NCBI GenBank assembly: GCA_032173965.1
Contig: CM063298.1
Location: forward strand, 6,803,001-6,867,000
Direction: 5' to 3'
DNA: 64,000 nucleotides
Source of the DNA: Sitta carolinensis
Lineage: Eukaryota > Chordata > Aves > Passeriformes > Sittidae
The notes under the pieces are model-generated. The model saw only the letters and a program-made list of their open reading frames with translations, was not told where the DNA came from and searched no databases. Positions within the stretch are counted from its first letter, which is position 1. The number at the start of each line of letters is the position of its first letter. The translations under genes and the position numbers were made by a program. Shown here one piece after another: positions 15,001 to 27,889 of this stretch.

Positions 15001-18000
15001 CCTCCTCGGCCAGCCCCAGGGACAGTTGACCAGAAGAAACCCCTCCAGTCTGGGTCCTCGAAGATGTAAGGCAGGATACGGGTGAGGAGCCGACAGCAGT
15101 TCAAGACAATTTGTCTCTCCTTCTCCGTATGGCAGCCACTCTCTGCTCCCTGCACCAGCTTCTCCACAGCCTGAAGGAAACAAAACCAAGGTAAAGGTAG
15201 AATTAGCATAGGCACAAGTTAGCAAGAGCTAGGCACATCTGTTCTGCTAGTGATACCCTCACACAGACTTATAAGCAGTTCTTGGGAGTCCATTTTCTCT
15301 CAGTTTAATGGCACTGTTGTTGTTTGAAACTCTGTAAAAAACAGGGTTAATGATTTTAAACAGACCTTCTTGAATTTCTGCTATTACACTGCAAGAGACC
15401 TCAAATTCCAGGGCTAATCCATGAAGCACACGTGTGATGTCACATGAGACAGACAGCCAAAGCACTAGAAGGCTTCTTCCAGCACTGTTCCATGACACCA
15501 CACACTGAAAAGGGCAGATGAGATTAATCAGCCACAGCAAGTACCCGAGATGCAGGCAGGAAGGACCATGGCAGCAGCACTGTGCTGCACTGTGTGAGGC
15601 TCTGGCAGGGGATGATCACACAGAAACACAAAGTCTGACAGTTCTGTCTGTGTGATTACAGCAGGAACCTCTCCTGACTCAGGAGGTGGGAGCTAAGCTG
15701 CTGCCTGTGTTAAACATAGGGATACAGCCTTCAGCAGCATCTGTCAAGGTCCTGCTGCAGAAGAAGATGGTAGCCCAAGTCTCCCCACTGCCCCTGTGAA
15801 CAGCTAGGACTGCTGCTCTGGAAAGAGCTTCTGGACCAAGACTCTGCAGCCATCCAGTGGCTGCTGCAACTGCCAGTGGAGGGTCATAGGGCTTTTCAGA
15901 ACAGAGGTGGGTCTCACCAGGCAGCAACCACCGCTGCCACAGGAGGCAGTGACAGGAAGTTTTACCCACAGATAGAAAAAAGCAGTCTCTTCCCTCCACA
16001 GCTGCATCCACTTGCTTTTACTCCCTGATCCCAAGGGGAAACAGAGGGGAAATGAAAGCCAAAACATTTAACAAGGATTCACCTTGATGCATTTTAATTC
16101 ATGAGGTCATGTGCCCCTGCTTATTTTCATGGCAGATTGCCTGGGTCACTGACTCTGCCAGCCTGCGTCACTGCATTAATGGGTATTTAAGTGCTGTTTG
16201 TCCCAGCCTGTCACACACTAACTGAGCTGAACGATTTCTTCACACACTTATGACTATGACTATACAGCCTGAATCTCCAACCATGACTGTAAATGACATT
16301 TCTCCACAAACACACAGCATTTCTAAGTCCAGTGGCACATTGCACATGGCACAGGTCAGGGCCCTCAGACTGACAAAAGCACTGCTGGAGTCTTTTGGGC
16401 TCCTATGACACTCATATCCCAGGATCTATGGCTCATGGATAAATAGTCCTGCAGTCTCATGGCCTCCCAACACACCTGTTTCCAGCAGGGAGAAGAGACC
16501 ATATTTTAGTCTTGGTTTTGGAAGAAAGAAGACACAGAGTCAAAGGGATTACAGATCTTCTAAGCCCATCTCAACTCCCAAACTGCTCATTGCCAAAAGC
16601 CAACACCAGGGAAAAAACATTGCAGTTTTCCTCATGTTCATATTTTTTCCCAAGTATCCACTATATGCATCTGTCTACAATTCACAGTCAGAAGTGTCTT
16701 CACTATGATTCAGTAAGTCTCATTCACACATTGTAGAGGAAGAAAGAAAAGCAGGATGGCAGCAACTATTTAATACTGGGAAAATGACATTCCAAATGTT
16801 TTCAACTACAAATTCAAGGCTATTCTTGGCATGGCTCAAATCAGGAGCATTGTTAACACCTGCACTTTCCCAGGCAGAGAAAGTCTCAGGCTGTTGCTCA
16901 CCAGCTTGACAATTTGCGAAACCTGACAGGGTAGGAAATGCTGTTTAATGTCCCTGTGCTTAATACAAGGATGTGACAACACCAGAAGCAGCATCAGGAA
17001 TGTTCTGTTATCACAGAAGAAGGAAGAAAAGTCTTAAGATCTTCCTCAAACTTTATCCAAGCATTTGTGCAGTGACAGTCTGCACATCCCCCTGGGATCT
17101 CTCAGCTTGAAGCCAGACTGGTGCATGGTGAGGTACAATTAGGTGCAGAGGAGGAATGTTTCAGCCTCACTACAAATATGCAGCCTTACTAAAAAGTCCC
17201 CTGAACAAGAAGCACTTTATAGAGCAGGCAAGACCCAAGAGGACAGAGTGAAACACAGGAAGGGGACAAGAGGAAAAAGACTCCGGACCAATCTATGCTA
17301 GCCTATGAGAGGAAGGGTTGAGAATTACCCTAAGGAGGAGACAGAGACAAGAAAGCACTTTGGTATACAGGTACAATGTACCTGTTATCCCTTGGAAACC
17401 ACAGTGCTGTTGATCCACAGATACCCCTGCTAGCACAGCTCCAACAAATAAAACCAGCACCAAACTTACCTTGTAACACAAAGTTGCCAAATTTGAAGGC
17501 GATTCTTCTCTCACAGCTCGGATCTCTGCAGCCGGTACAAGGGCAAAGACATCCTGCACTGAAGTGGCTGTGTCTGCCCAAAACTGGTCCCAAAAGGCAT
17601 CATCTGTGGCCTCCACAGGCTGTGGAGATACAAATGTGGTTATAGATGTAGAACTACCGTTCCATAAGATCCAATCATCAACAATGATGCCTGGCTTGGG
17701 GATGGGATGAGGCAAGAAGAGGTTCAATAAAACATACTAGTGCTGGTTTTATACGTCAGCCTCTGTTTCCAGGGCTTTGGGCAATTTATCTCCCAAACTG
17801 AACATTCCTTCAGACATACAGAAGGCTTTGTATTTGTCAGCAACTGCTGCAACTGATCCAAGATCTTCACCACTGCACATGGGCCAGGCTGTCCTTGTGC
17901 ACTCTGCCACCTGCAGGGTCAAGGAAACCCTGAGAGTGCACTGGAATTAATTCTGTTGTAACCGAAGTCTTGAGGAAGCAACCAGGGGACATCTCATTAG

Positions 18001-21000
18001 GACACGAACAGATCCATGTAACTGACAGACCCACCTTAAAGCACTTACAGATAAAATGCAATTGATCTTTCTGAATCAAATATTTATAAAGATCTGGACT
18101 CAGTGCAGCCGGTAGCTGCCAAGGCTTTCCTCTTAAAAAGCACTAAGTGTGCCGTTCAAAGAGGAACTGGAAGAAGGAGACCAAAGAAAACAATCAGTTT
18201 CAAACCTGTGGTCTCAGAAGCTCAGTCCCCAGCTCGGCCCTGGGAACATAACTCTTGCCACTACATTTTCTGCTAATACTTGCCAAGAGATAGGAACTGC
18301 CCAAACACAGGTGGGAGCTCTCATCCCACCCAGGGGTCCAGCTACAGGGATGGGATTAATACATGCCTGTTTATGACAAGCAGTGTGAAAGAGATGGATC
18401 CATGATTGCAGTCAGAAGTGGAAAATGTGAGCTTTCCCAGGAGTTTCACCAGCCATGGTGTGGGCACGCTTGGCAGGTCAGAAGAGTGGAGCAGTCCCAG
18501 CCCCTGACTCCTGCCTGCAACCAGCACCAGCTCCAAAGCAAACAGTAGCACTTGCTAAGGGCATTAATCAACACCACTGGGTGGGTCTTGCATGTCAGAC
18601 ATGAAAGGGACAAAAATATGAATATTAAACTGTGTGCTAATTTTTAATATGAATATTAAACTGTATGTGTTTAATTTAAACAACTCCTGCCCATTCCCAG
18701 ATCTGCTGCAGAAGGCAGAAAATTTGCCCAGTTCTGTGCTGTGTCTAAATGCAGCTCAGATGCCACTTGCGGGAGAACAGGTCATTCACAACTCTGACAA
18801 CAGAGAAGTGCTGCATTGCCCTGTTTACTGCAACCTCCTGAACTAACAGCCCCAGCCCATGGGCATGTGATATGTCACCACCACCAAAGGCCAAAAGTGA
18901 GAGGGAACAGCTACCCCAGAGTGGTACAGCAGGTTATTGCCCTGCAGCTCTTTGCCTTAGTGCTTCAATGCTGCTGGTCCTAGTCTTTCCAGTCAAGCAA
19001 TGAACCAGCCCAAGGAACACCCCAGCCTTCAAAAATAAAACCAGAAAATAGCCTCTGTGTGTTCAGACATGTCATTAAACTCAGCCCTAGTGTTGAAAAC
19101 ACAATTTTTTTCACCTGGACACCAAAACAAGATCCCACCAAACCTCTCCCCAAGGGAAGAGCAACTTTCCCCAAATGGTTCAAGATCACAACTCCTCAGA
19201 GGAGATATGTAGGATCAATGCAATCCAATATTCACAGCCTGACTTTCAGGTGAACATGTGATGGAGCTGAGCTCTTTGTAACCTGGGCCTGAAACACTTA
19301 AACGGAAGAAAAGCTATTTTTGCACATCTTATCTCTAATTGTACTTCTCAAAAAGAGCCAAGTATTTGGAAATCTGATCTATGTAATGCATGAAATACCC
19401 TACTAATCCTACACCCCATTTCAAACCACACACCACAACCCCATGTAGAACTGCCACATATACATCCTGGCTGCCTGCCACAGCCACTACCACTGACAAC
19501 AGCAAGCAGCAATAGCTGCTAGTTGGGCATCATTCATAAATAATGCCTTCACTCTCATCTAGGGGGGAAGCAGAAAACCATTTCCCTCCAGTAGACACTG
19601 ATCCCTTTACCTCCCACTAGCCTGAGGCCTCCTCAGAGGCTGAACACAGCCACTGTTTTACAGATGGCAGCACAACATGGACTGAGGAACCCTTGACTGC
19701 AGTCCCTTGGAGCAGGGAAGCACAGGGGTGATTCCCTGAGCTGCAACATTGGATGTACAGAAGCGCTCATGTCTTGGCTGCCATTTTGGCAACCAGATCA
19801 CTCTAAAACATCAGTACCTTGCATTTTCAATAGCTGCAGCAAGTCAGCTCTTAATCAACAGATGGTATCCCATGTACAATCCTGGAACATGGATTCAGTA
19901 CTGACTCACTCACATCCCCACTGCCTCCCTGGTTTAATTACCAGCCTGGCATCATGAAGATACTCAATCCACATATTATTGACCTCCCTGATAGAACAGT
20001 ACTGGCTGTTTTTAAGCTGGCTGTATTCTGCATACAGCATCTCTGGGGATCTAAATATCCATTTCCTCAATTGAGCTCACCCAACGGACTGTAACCTCAG
20101 AGAGGAGAGAAATACAGAGACCTATATCAGCCTTGTTCACCAGCCAGGGATATCTTCATTTGGAAATTCAAGATTTAGGTACAAGTGTTGGTAAAGCACA
20201 CACTGCAGTCACAAATCCCAGTGCATCCCTAGCCTTGACAGTGCTTCAGCTAGAGAGCATACGAGGAGCTGAATCCTCAGCACATGTAAGAAAAAGCCTA
20301 ATGTTCCTCCAGCACGGTGCAGACAACCAGCTCTGCACCAGTAGAGCATTGAGGGTAAGACTTGAGGGATCAGTAGCTCGACTCTGCTCTGGAAACACAA
20401 CTGGTACATCTGGAGAACAAAGGAACTTCCTGACACACACACATCTCACGGCATAGGCTGCTGAAGGTTGACCAGAAGAGAGAGACTCTGATGCGCAAAC
20501 CAAGCTCCACACCAAAGGGGTGAGGTAACTGTAGAGCAGAGCGTTGCTGAGGACACCGTGGGCAGATTCAAGGTGATGTGACAGAGTGGGAAAGGAAGTA
20601 GACTTCTGCCCTCAGTGAAGACCTCCCACCTGCACGCTGGCCAAACAAAGGTAAAACCAATCATTCTGGACACCACCATTCTTTGTTTCTACTAGCTGTA
20701 AATGTTGTGTTCCAGGTTCTTTGAAGCACACTACACGCATACTGCAGAAATTAGGAAAGGAAGACACTTGGACTGCAAGCGTCATGCCAGTTACTGAGCA
20801 GAGAATCACAGCCTAAGCAGGCAATCCCCAGACAAACAGGATACCTCACAGGAAACAGGAAAAAAGAGAGGGCCTGACTATGTCCTAAAAACAGGAAAAG
20901 CTCCTAACGCACAGTCTCCCCAATTTGTTACAGTCCTCAGCCTGACACCAGCACCACCTTCACTTTCTCTTTTAGACACAGTTCCTCATAAAATCAGGCA

Positions 21001-24000
21001 GTGTGTGTGTGTGCGCGCGCATGTGTGTTTGTGTGTTTCTACCTCCTCCCAACCAAGAGCTCTCTGTACTTACAACTTAAATCAAATGTCCATTCCTAAC
21101 AAATACTCCAACAGGCCCCCACTGGAGGACTGTCCTAAAACTAGTTCTAAGGTTGCTGCAGACCATCAGCAGAGAACCAAGGGACAAGAAGCCACTAGCC
21201 TTGCTCAGCGTGTTCTCTTTTTGCTTCTCACTAACACACCAGCTCAGCATCCCACCAGCCAAGGCAGCAATCCTTTGGAACAGGGGTTCTCCTTCTTCTG
21301 GGGCTCAACAGCAGAGCAAGTACTTCATCCCTGCCCCAGGTTTCCAGCCAGTACTGCACAAGCTGAGGTATATGTTACAGCAGTTGCTCCTGTGGCAGAA
21401 CTGTGGTGTGTAATGACCATTCATGCAGCACCTGATTGAACTTTAGATCAGGTAACCATAAAGGGCCAGGGATTAGTTTGAGGCAATTCACACATCTTTG
21501 TACTACCTGTTTGTGAACCACTGTGCAAAAGGAAAACCTGTGGATGGACTTACTGAAAATATAAATAACTACTAAGATTTTATCCCTCCTGCCAAGGACA
21601 GCACCTCTACACAGGCTTCAGAGCAATAATAATATTTTTCTATAGGATCTTTGCAGTCAAAAGTGCAGAATCAATGAGAGACTTCATGTCTACCACCAGT
21701 TCTCTGCTCTCACAGCAGAGACTGTGTTGCAAAGCAAACTGGAAAATGGGATTTGTAGAATTCTGGCAGAGAAAGCCCAGGAAAAAAGTCAGCTGTGTGA
21801 AGTGTTAGTTACAGCTTTGCTTTTAAGACAACTTTGCTTTTGATCAACCTGAGACTCTTGGACAGCTGAGTCAAGCTTGAACACTGTAAGAAATGGTCTG
21901 CCAGGGACCAACCTTTCTGCAAGCACAAGATGTGCTTTTATCAGACTCAAGCTAACAGCCCATTGTACTCCTGGATTTCCACACCAGGGAAAAAGAAAGG
22001 ACTGGGGTTTGTCCCTCATGCTTGATTCTTTCTGTCTCTTTAAAAGCAGAGGCATAGCTCCCATTAAAATCTAACAAGCTGGTACACAAGATCAAAATTC
22101 CTTATCTTCTGGCTGGTTGCTGGCAGGAACCCCAACTGATTGAGAAAAGGTGGTTCCCCAGTAATTAAAGCTCTCAGTCCAGTTCCCTGCAGCTGACCAG
22201 CCCTGATGAACTGTCATATTCACAATCCATGTTTCCCTTCATCTGTTAAATAGGCAGCACTTTTATGGGCAATTTGGGAGGGCTCACACATTCTCTATTA
22301 TGAAGCACATCTGTTTTATTATCAAAGGGATGGGCCCTAACAGTATAATGTGTGCAGTGGAATGTAATATATACATATCACATAAAAATCCTAAAGACCA
22401 TTTCTCCATGTGTGACTATAAATACACACCTGTGGCATAAGTTAATTTCTTCCTTCTGGTAATACTGCCCTTTTTAATCACTGAAATAATTCTGAAGTGA
22501 TTTTTCTTTTTCAATACTCTTACATCTTTAGAGTTTCTCTTTGGCAGTTAAAAAATCAATTAAGTCAATTCCATTTGCATCCGGACTTGGTTCCACTTTC
22601 AAGTTCTGGGCTCCACACGTGCTGTAAGCATTCAAGTGTTATGTTCTTACAGATTTATTTAATTTTTTTAAATGCTCACATGGAAACACTCATTTTTTAA
22701 TTAAGAAAAGCCTGGAGATTATAAAGACTTATTTTTAAGAAAAATTTAACTTTTGTGCCAATTCTAAACCTTCACTAATGAGTGAACAGTGACTTCTGCT
22801 CAATCACTTCTTCCCACCAGAGCCTTAGGAGAACCTCACAGTGCATTCTGAGCTCAGAGTTTCATGTTACCAATGATTTGACAAAAATCTCTGTCTAGCT
22901 CCCTAATGTCAGAGGAGAAGGCTGTAAAACAGGAGACAGGCTGCTGAGGAAGCAAAGCATGTTGTGAGCCAATATCTTGGAAGGATTTGGCTCTGTCCAT
23001 TATTGCAGCCTGGTTTTGGATCCAGGATCTCATGGACCAGGAGGTTTTGCTGCTGGTAAGAGACCAGAAGGCTCCAGGAGAGCCCAGTCACGCGTTCTGC
23101 ACAAGCAAACAGTGGTGCCCTTCTACAGAATGTAAATATGGGAGTGCCAACACCCCACCCTTTTCCACATGCAGTCAGTCTCACCTAGATCACAGAGACG
23201 TGAAATGAATCCAGACAAGAATAAAGCGTTTGCTCCTTCCTTTTTATTCCAGGCCCCAGTGAACCTTCTTCCCTTGCACAGGTCAATAAACCAGGGGAAG
23301 AGAGCACTCTTTCCTGGGCTGCTGATCCAAGGGATTGCCTCATACAGGATTTTCTTTGTGAACAGCAGACTGGACAGAGCCCTATAGGCCTGATTTATCA
23401 ACCCCCGACCTCACTTTATAAGCACATTACCCCATGAAGGAAGGGCAGCCCAAAGCTGAGGATACTCTGAACTATTTGGCATGCAGAATAGACTTTGGAA
23501 GAATCCCTTAAAACATTAATTCCCCCACTTCTCTCTTTACCTACACCCACAACTAGTGGTTTTTAAGAATATATTCACAAAAGCCATTCTTTAGCAGATA
23601 AATGTGATACTGCTTTAGAAAGTATAATCATGTTTTTTTCCAGGCTCTTCCACAGCCTAACCCATCTATAATTCAATTCCCAGTAGTAGCCTCTGTCTCT
23701 TGAATTTTCACAGATTTCCTCCTACCACCTTTTACCCCTTTGCATACCCTTTCCTTGTGAATTCATTTCCCATTATTAACTACCTTTCTACCATCACGCC
23801 CATGTTTTCTTAGCAGCTGTTACTGCCTTACTTCTAAAGGTGGATCATAACAGCTGTTTTCTGCTGTAGCTCAGAAGAACCCAAGATGTGACTTCTCAAT
23901 GGAGAAAAATCCCTCTGCTCCTCCAGAAGGACAGGCTACTAATTTTCTGCCAGTGTGCTGCTGCTACTGGGCACTCCACTTAAAACAAAAATTAAGCAAA

Positions 24001-24790
24001 CTCCCAAGACAGGCACAACATATGTTAGACCTCTATACAGCGACCCCCCCCTTCATACAGCCCTGACTTTCACTTAACTCCTTCTCCACTTCAGCCTGCA
24101 AAAATAAAGCATTATTTCACAGGTCACAGATGGAAACCTCTGCTGCAAACAGCACAGCTGCACAACAACCCTTTCCACCAGCTATTACCAAAACCAGGGC
24201 AAGGTTCTCCACCCATTCTGCACGGTGCTGGAGGAAAGGATCCAGAAAAGGGAGTAGTGGCAAACCGTGTGATGTAAACCCGCAAGCTGAATACATTAGG
24301 AGCTGTGGACATCCCTTATGCCAGCAGCGTCTTCTCTGCTAGCACAAGAACGCTGTTCGGCAAGGCACAAAATGTCACCAGAGGCGGTGACAGGGCCCGG
24401 CCAGGTCTGGCGGCTGCTCCGTCGGTGCCGCTCCACATTGCGGTGACACGGTGATGGTCGCAGCCTGCCCTGGGCCTCGCCAGCCCCGGCCCTGGGGCAC
24501 GGCCTCGCAGGGGGAGCCTGGCCAGGGCCGGCCGTGACTGCAGACCCGGCCCCGCGGGTCCCCAGTAGCTCCGGCCCCGGCCCCATACGCAGGGACCCGC
24601 TCGGGGGCCGCGCACAGGAGTGCCGGGGATCTCTCGGGCAGGGCCGCTGTGAGGGGCCCTCAGGGAGGCGGTTTCCGAGATGGGGCGGCCCCCCTCGCCC
24701 CCCGCCCGAGATGGCGGCCCTCACCTGGGTCTTGGTGGTGAGCTGGATCACCGCCTTCCTGAAGTTGAGCTTGGAGTCGGCGCTGCCCAT
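73..24790 (-). CDS. HID1: HID1, Golgi/dense-core-vesicle biogenesis protein, complete coding region in 19 exons
   Basis: Peripheral membrane protein of the medial/trans-Golgi, needed to make dense-core vesicles and sort neuropeptides and hormones (known for the family). Coding exons from 5' to 3': 24725-24790, 17470-17619, 15000-15170, 12213-12326, 10534-10640, 9944-10060, 8984-9206, 8539-8595, 8302-8442, 7836-7926, 7049-7200, 5792-5870, 5013-5177, 3667-3894, 3063-3196, 1530-1610, 1071-1162, 597-755, 73-136. They total 2391 nt, about 796 residues plus stop (human is about 788), with every junction phase closing. The protein begins M-G-S-A-D-S, which fits N-myristoylation at Gly2, and ends F-E-I-Q-R-V. 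Long helical, Leu-rich blocks (residues 60-130, 320-545) are highly conserved. The Ser/Pro-rich linker encoded by exons 14-16 (about residues 545-690) is the divergent part. Most of the 3' UTR lies outside the window. Exon 3 has a weak donor (GTCTGT). Confidence 0.96.
137..17469 (-). other. HID1 introns 2-18 (noncoding intervals between listed exons)
   Basis: All gaps longer than 300 bases between HID1 exons (for example 755-1071, 1610-3063, 3894-5013, 5870-7049, 10640-12213, 12326-15000 and 15170-17470) are intronic. I saw no nested gene, structured RNA or strong repeat in them, only ordinary unique sequence. Confidence 0.7.
18616..18670. repeat. short AT-rich direct duplication in HID1 intron 1
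   Basis: The motif ATATGAATATTAAACTGT occurs twice about 35 bases apart, followed by GTG and ATG respectively. It looks like a local replication-slippage duplication; no function is apparent. Confidence 0.6.
21001..21037. repeat. TG/CG microsatellite
   Basis: Alternating purine-pyrimidine tract: a (GT)n run, then (GC)n, then an interrupted GTGTTT run, in HID1 intron 1. It is short and impure, could adopt Z-DNA, and is probably of modest length polymorphism. Confidence 0.8.
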
Positions 24791-25080
24791 GGTGCGGCCC
24801 GGCTGCGGGCAGGGCCGGGCAGGGCTGTCCCCTCACGCCGCCGTTCCTCGGACCGTTACTGACGCCATCCCGTCCCCGCGCCGGCTGCGCCCGCTGCCTC
24901 CCTCCCTCCTCCTGTCAAACCGGGGCTTGCCGGTCCCGGCCCTCCCCACCCTCCGCTCGTATCCCTCCCTCCCTTCGCCCGCGGCTCCTCCTCCGCCGGC
25001 TCTCCATCCCTACATCCCGCCCCGTCGCCTCCCCTCTTTTCCAATCTCCGCCCGTCATGCGTCCGGCGCTTCATTGTTTC
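24300..25080 (-). promoter_or_regulatory. HID1: CpG-island promoter of HID1
   Basis: This GC- and CpG-rich block surrounds the HID1 start codon (ATG at 24788-24790, minus strand) and coding exon 1. It extends about 300 bases upstream and 400 bases into intron 1. No TATA box is evident, so dispersed CpG-island initiation is likely. Past about 24900 the island grades into a strand-asymmetric tract, pyrimidine-rich on plus and purine-rich on minus. The exact start site cannot be read from sequence alone. Confidence 0.75.
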
Positions 25081-25400
25081 GTGCTTGCCCTTCTCCTCGC
25101 AGCCGCTTCCCTCCCACTCTTTGCTCCCCATGGCCGTGGTCCCCACAGACCCTACCTCATCTCCACTCACGGCAGAGCACGGCTTTTCTCATTTCTCCTT
25201 CCTCGCTATCCGCTCCTGCCTATGCTACCCCGCCTTCTCTGCCCTGCGTTTTCTTTTACAGCCCTTCTCTTCTGCTCCATCCTTTGCCTTATCCCTGCAT
25301 CAAGTTTCTCTGCTCCCATGTCACCACTTCTCCCCTTTTCTTATCCCTCTTCCCATTCATCTGCCCGCAGCGTTTGTCCACTGCAGCTCCTTTGCCAGGC
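24895..25400. repeat. pyrimidine-rich (plus) / purine-rich (minus) tract upstream of HID1
   Basis: A C/T-dominated plus strand with many CCCTCC and TCTTC runs follows the HID1 island, about 100-600 bases upstream of the HID1 ATG. It leaves several plus-strand frames open without any coding similarity. It may be part of the 5' flank or 5' UTR of HID1. Confidence 0.55.
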
Positions 25401-26187
25401 TCGGGCAAAAGCCAAGTGACAGCTCTGTCAAGCCATCACCGGCCACTCGCAGAGCCTGGTCCCAAGCCCAGATGGTCCAGAGGTGCAAGCAGGATGCCAG
25501 GACAACAGTGAGCTCCAGTCTGTCCCTAGCCCTGGGCTGAAAGGAGCCAGGAATAAGCATGCTTGTAACACAGACCCTGTTCGAGCACTTTATGAGGAGC
25601 CTATTGCATTCGGTTGCCCATTAATCCTAATGAAATTCCACCCACACACAAGGAGAGGATGTTTTATAACCCTGGGTGCTGGGAATTCAGGATTTGGCAC
25701 TCACTGAACAGCTCAAAGCAGCTGTTTGAGGGCATTCAGTGTTGCCTTTGAAGCAATCATCCCAATTTTCTGCCCTAAGCACCTTTGTGAACCACAAGCA
25801 AGTCTTTTTGGTGTCCCAAAGTTACATTTCATACGCTCAGCTCTGCAAACCTCATTCTTTCACAGGAAGTGAGGTAATTCCAACTGTTCTGCAAAAGAAA
25901 GCAGTGTGCTGACTCTCCAGCTGGGGAAGACTGTGGGAATTCTCATTTGTTGGCATATAACCTGTACAGGAGTGATGTTTGATTTGACTGAGTGACATAT
26001 CAGATCTGAGTCATTCTGGTGAAACCTACGGGAAAAAATATTTTCACAAAATCATGTGATCTAGCTTTTGCTGCTAAACAGCCTGGGGCTTTGCATCCAA
26101 GTACTCAATATGGCTACAATATACAGATAAATTATAAGAATTTATTGTTAGGAATAGAATATTTTTCAAAAGCAATAATTTCTCACA

Positions 26188-26350
26188 AATAATAGAAGAA
26201 CTCTAGTCCAACTGCCTGACCACTTCAGGGCTAACCAAAAGTTGAAGCTTGTCATTAAGGGCATTGTACACATAACTCTTCAACAGGCATGAGAAAGTTA
26301 AGATGTTCCCATTTCTGTATAAAATTGCTTAGAAAAATATCTAAGACCTA
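26188..26350 (-). mobile_element. CR1 LINE fragment (minus orientation)
   Basis: The stretch containing CTAGTCCAACTGCCTGACC, then CAGGGCTAACC and CATTAAGGGCATTGT, matches the recognisable 3' region of avian CR1 retroposons in reverse complement. The copy is 5'-truncated and diverged, with no coding remnant. It lies between HID1 and the provirus. Confidence 0.7.
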
Positions 26351-26796
26351 GAGATGGCTTTCTCCCAGATACACCAGAAGTGTTTGATTATGTTTGCTGA
26401 GTTATAAATGCCAGGTTAAAGAGACTCCTTGATTCTGGTCTATGACTGTCTTAAGGCAAATGACTTTCCAGGCAGCCACTGAATTTTCAGAATGTGTATA
26501 TGTGATGGAGAGGACTATGAGGAGAAAAGGCAAGAGGAACAGTCTATATTTTCTCTCTTATTCCTATCTTTATCCCCCTCCTCTGCTGCTGTACACAAGA
26601 GCTGAGTACTAGCCCTTGCTTTAATCATCCAGGGGCTCCCAGCTGCCTGTCACTGCTGGATTGGATAGAGTTTTCTGACACAAATCCCATCTTTTCTGGA
26701 TGCACAGTCTGCTGCTCTTGTGTAGACACTTTAAATTGCCTTTTCTGTAGGCATCCCTGCAAGGTAATGCAAATTGTGGAGTTCCATCACACAGAA

Positions 26797-26868
26797 GGAA
26801 AAAAAACAAAACAAAAAAAACCACAAAAAAACAAAAACAAAACAAACAAAAAAAACAAACAAACAAAT
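26797..26868. repeat. A-rich (AAAAC)n low-complexity tract
   Basis: About 70 bases made almost only of A with scattered C (AAAAC/AAAC units). It resembles an expanded poly(A) tail or simple repeat. I could not identify a retroposon body attached to it. It lies about 330 bases from the provirus insertion point. Confidence 0.8.
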
Positions 26869-27189
26869 CCATTCTCTAAACCCACTGTTACTGTCACAGA
26901 AGTTGATTTGGATCTTAAAATCTCTGATAGATTCCAGGGCTCACAAACACAAATAAATTCCCTTGGGCCAAACTCCAGCTAGGAGAAAGACTACCATCTC
27001 TAACCCTTATGCCATTAACGCAGAAAGCAAGCGCCAAAATCACAATTTTTTTTCTGAATTTACTTATATGTAACAGACACATTTCCTCCTCAGAACTCTA
27101 TAAATCCTGATTTCTCTGAATTTTAAGCTCATTCCATCCCTCACAAAGAAGAAAAATGAAAGAGGAACCCGCATCAGAGGCACTGATTT

Positions 27190-27194
27190 CCCTT
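27190..27194. other. target-site duplication, left copy (CCCTT)
   Basis: CCCTT directly abuts the LTR here and again at 33922-33926. A 5-bp duplication is the footprint of this element's integrase and shows that both ends of the insertion are original. Confidence 0.9.
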
Positions 27195-27828
27195 TGTCCT
27201 AGTTTAGGGCAAATCTGGGAGAAAACCTCCAAAGGAAGCTCCCTCCGGAGATCAAACCCACACGGCCCCTCCCCCCAGCCGGTTCGGGAATGATTCCTCG
27301 GAGAGAAGTGGAAAGAACCTGTTTATTTAACAGGCACAGCCTCCCCCCCCCCAGTACACAAAATGAACAATACCAGATGACAACACTTTTTCACAGCTCT
27401 GAAAAAGAGATGACAAATGCAGCGAGTCTCTCTTGGGGGTGGTCGCCCTGTTGTCACTCCCTCCGGCGCTGGGGATGGCTGTTGCCGGCCACAAGGTGTT
27501 CTCAGGTCCCAGTCCGGAGCAGGTCCCAGTAGTTACAAGAAAAAAGAAAAAAAAAGGAAAAAAACAAAGCAAGAGCGAAGCGAAGCAGGAGCAGGAGCAA
27601 AAGCAGCAGCCAGAGCTAGAGTCAAGGAGAAAAGAGAGCAGCAAAAAACAACAGCCACACTATGTACTGCCCCGTCTCTGTGTCCCGCCAGTCGTGGGGG
27701 GGGAAGCAGGCTGATAACAGAACCAAAACAAAACATTTGTCCTTCAGAGCCCGTCTCACAGGCACAGAACATAACATCCAACATAGCAGAACACACATAA
27801 ATGGGGATACAAACATCACCCTAGGACA
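27195..27828 (-). repeat. 3' LTR of the provirus
   Basis: 634 bp, TG...CA, same sequence as the 5' LTR. The poly(A) signal AATAAA on the minus strand is at 27322-27327. It is preceded on the element's strand by the polypurine tract. Several short frames open inside it are duplicated in the other LTR and are not genes. Confidence 0.95.
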
Positions 27829-27845
27829 TTCCACCCCTTATCCCC
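27829..27845 (-). other. polypurine tract
   Basis: On the minus strand, GGGGATAAGGGGTGGAA directly precedes the 3' LTR. This is the expected primer for plus-strand synthesis; it is purine except for one T in each half. Confidence 0.85.
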
Positions 27846-27889
27846 ATATTATACTACCACACATCATACATTTTAAAACTTCCATCTGT

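Larger units (their letters stand above)
17620..24724 (-). other. HID1 intron 1
   Basis: A 7.1-kb first intron with no recognisable exon. It holds a short TG/CG microsatellite (21001-21037) and a small AT-rich duplication (18616-18670). The short open frames here show no family similarity and no codon pattern. Confidence 0.8.

Noticed and set aside
24534..25511. 325-codon plus-strand frame over the HID1 promoter
   Set aside because: Composition effect of the CpG island and pyrimidine tract; antisense to HID1 exon 1, Pro/Ser/Leu-rich low complexity, no recognisable domain.
27417..27800. 127-codon and other frames inside the LTR, repeated at 33510-33893
   Set aside because: Duplicated because the LTR is duplicated; Lys/Gln-rich translation of low-complexity sequence, on the strand opposite to the provirus genes.
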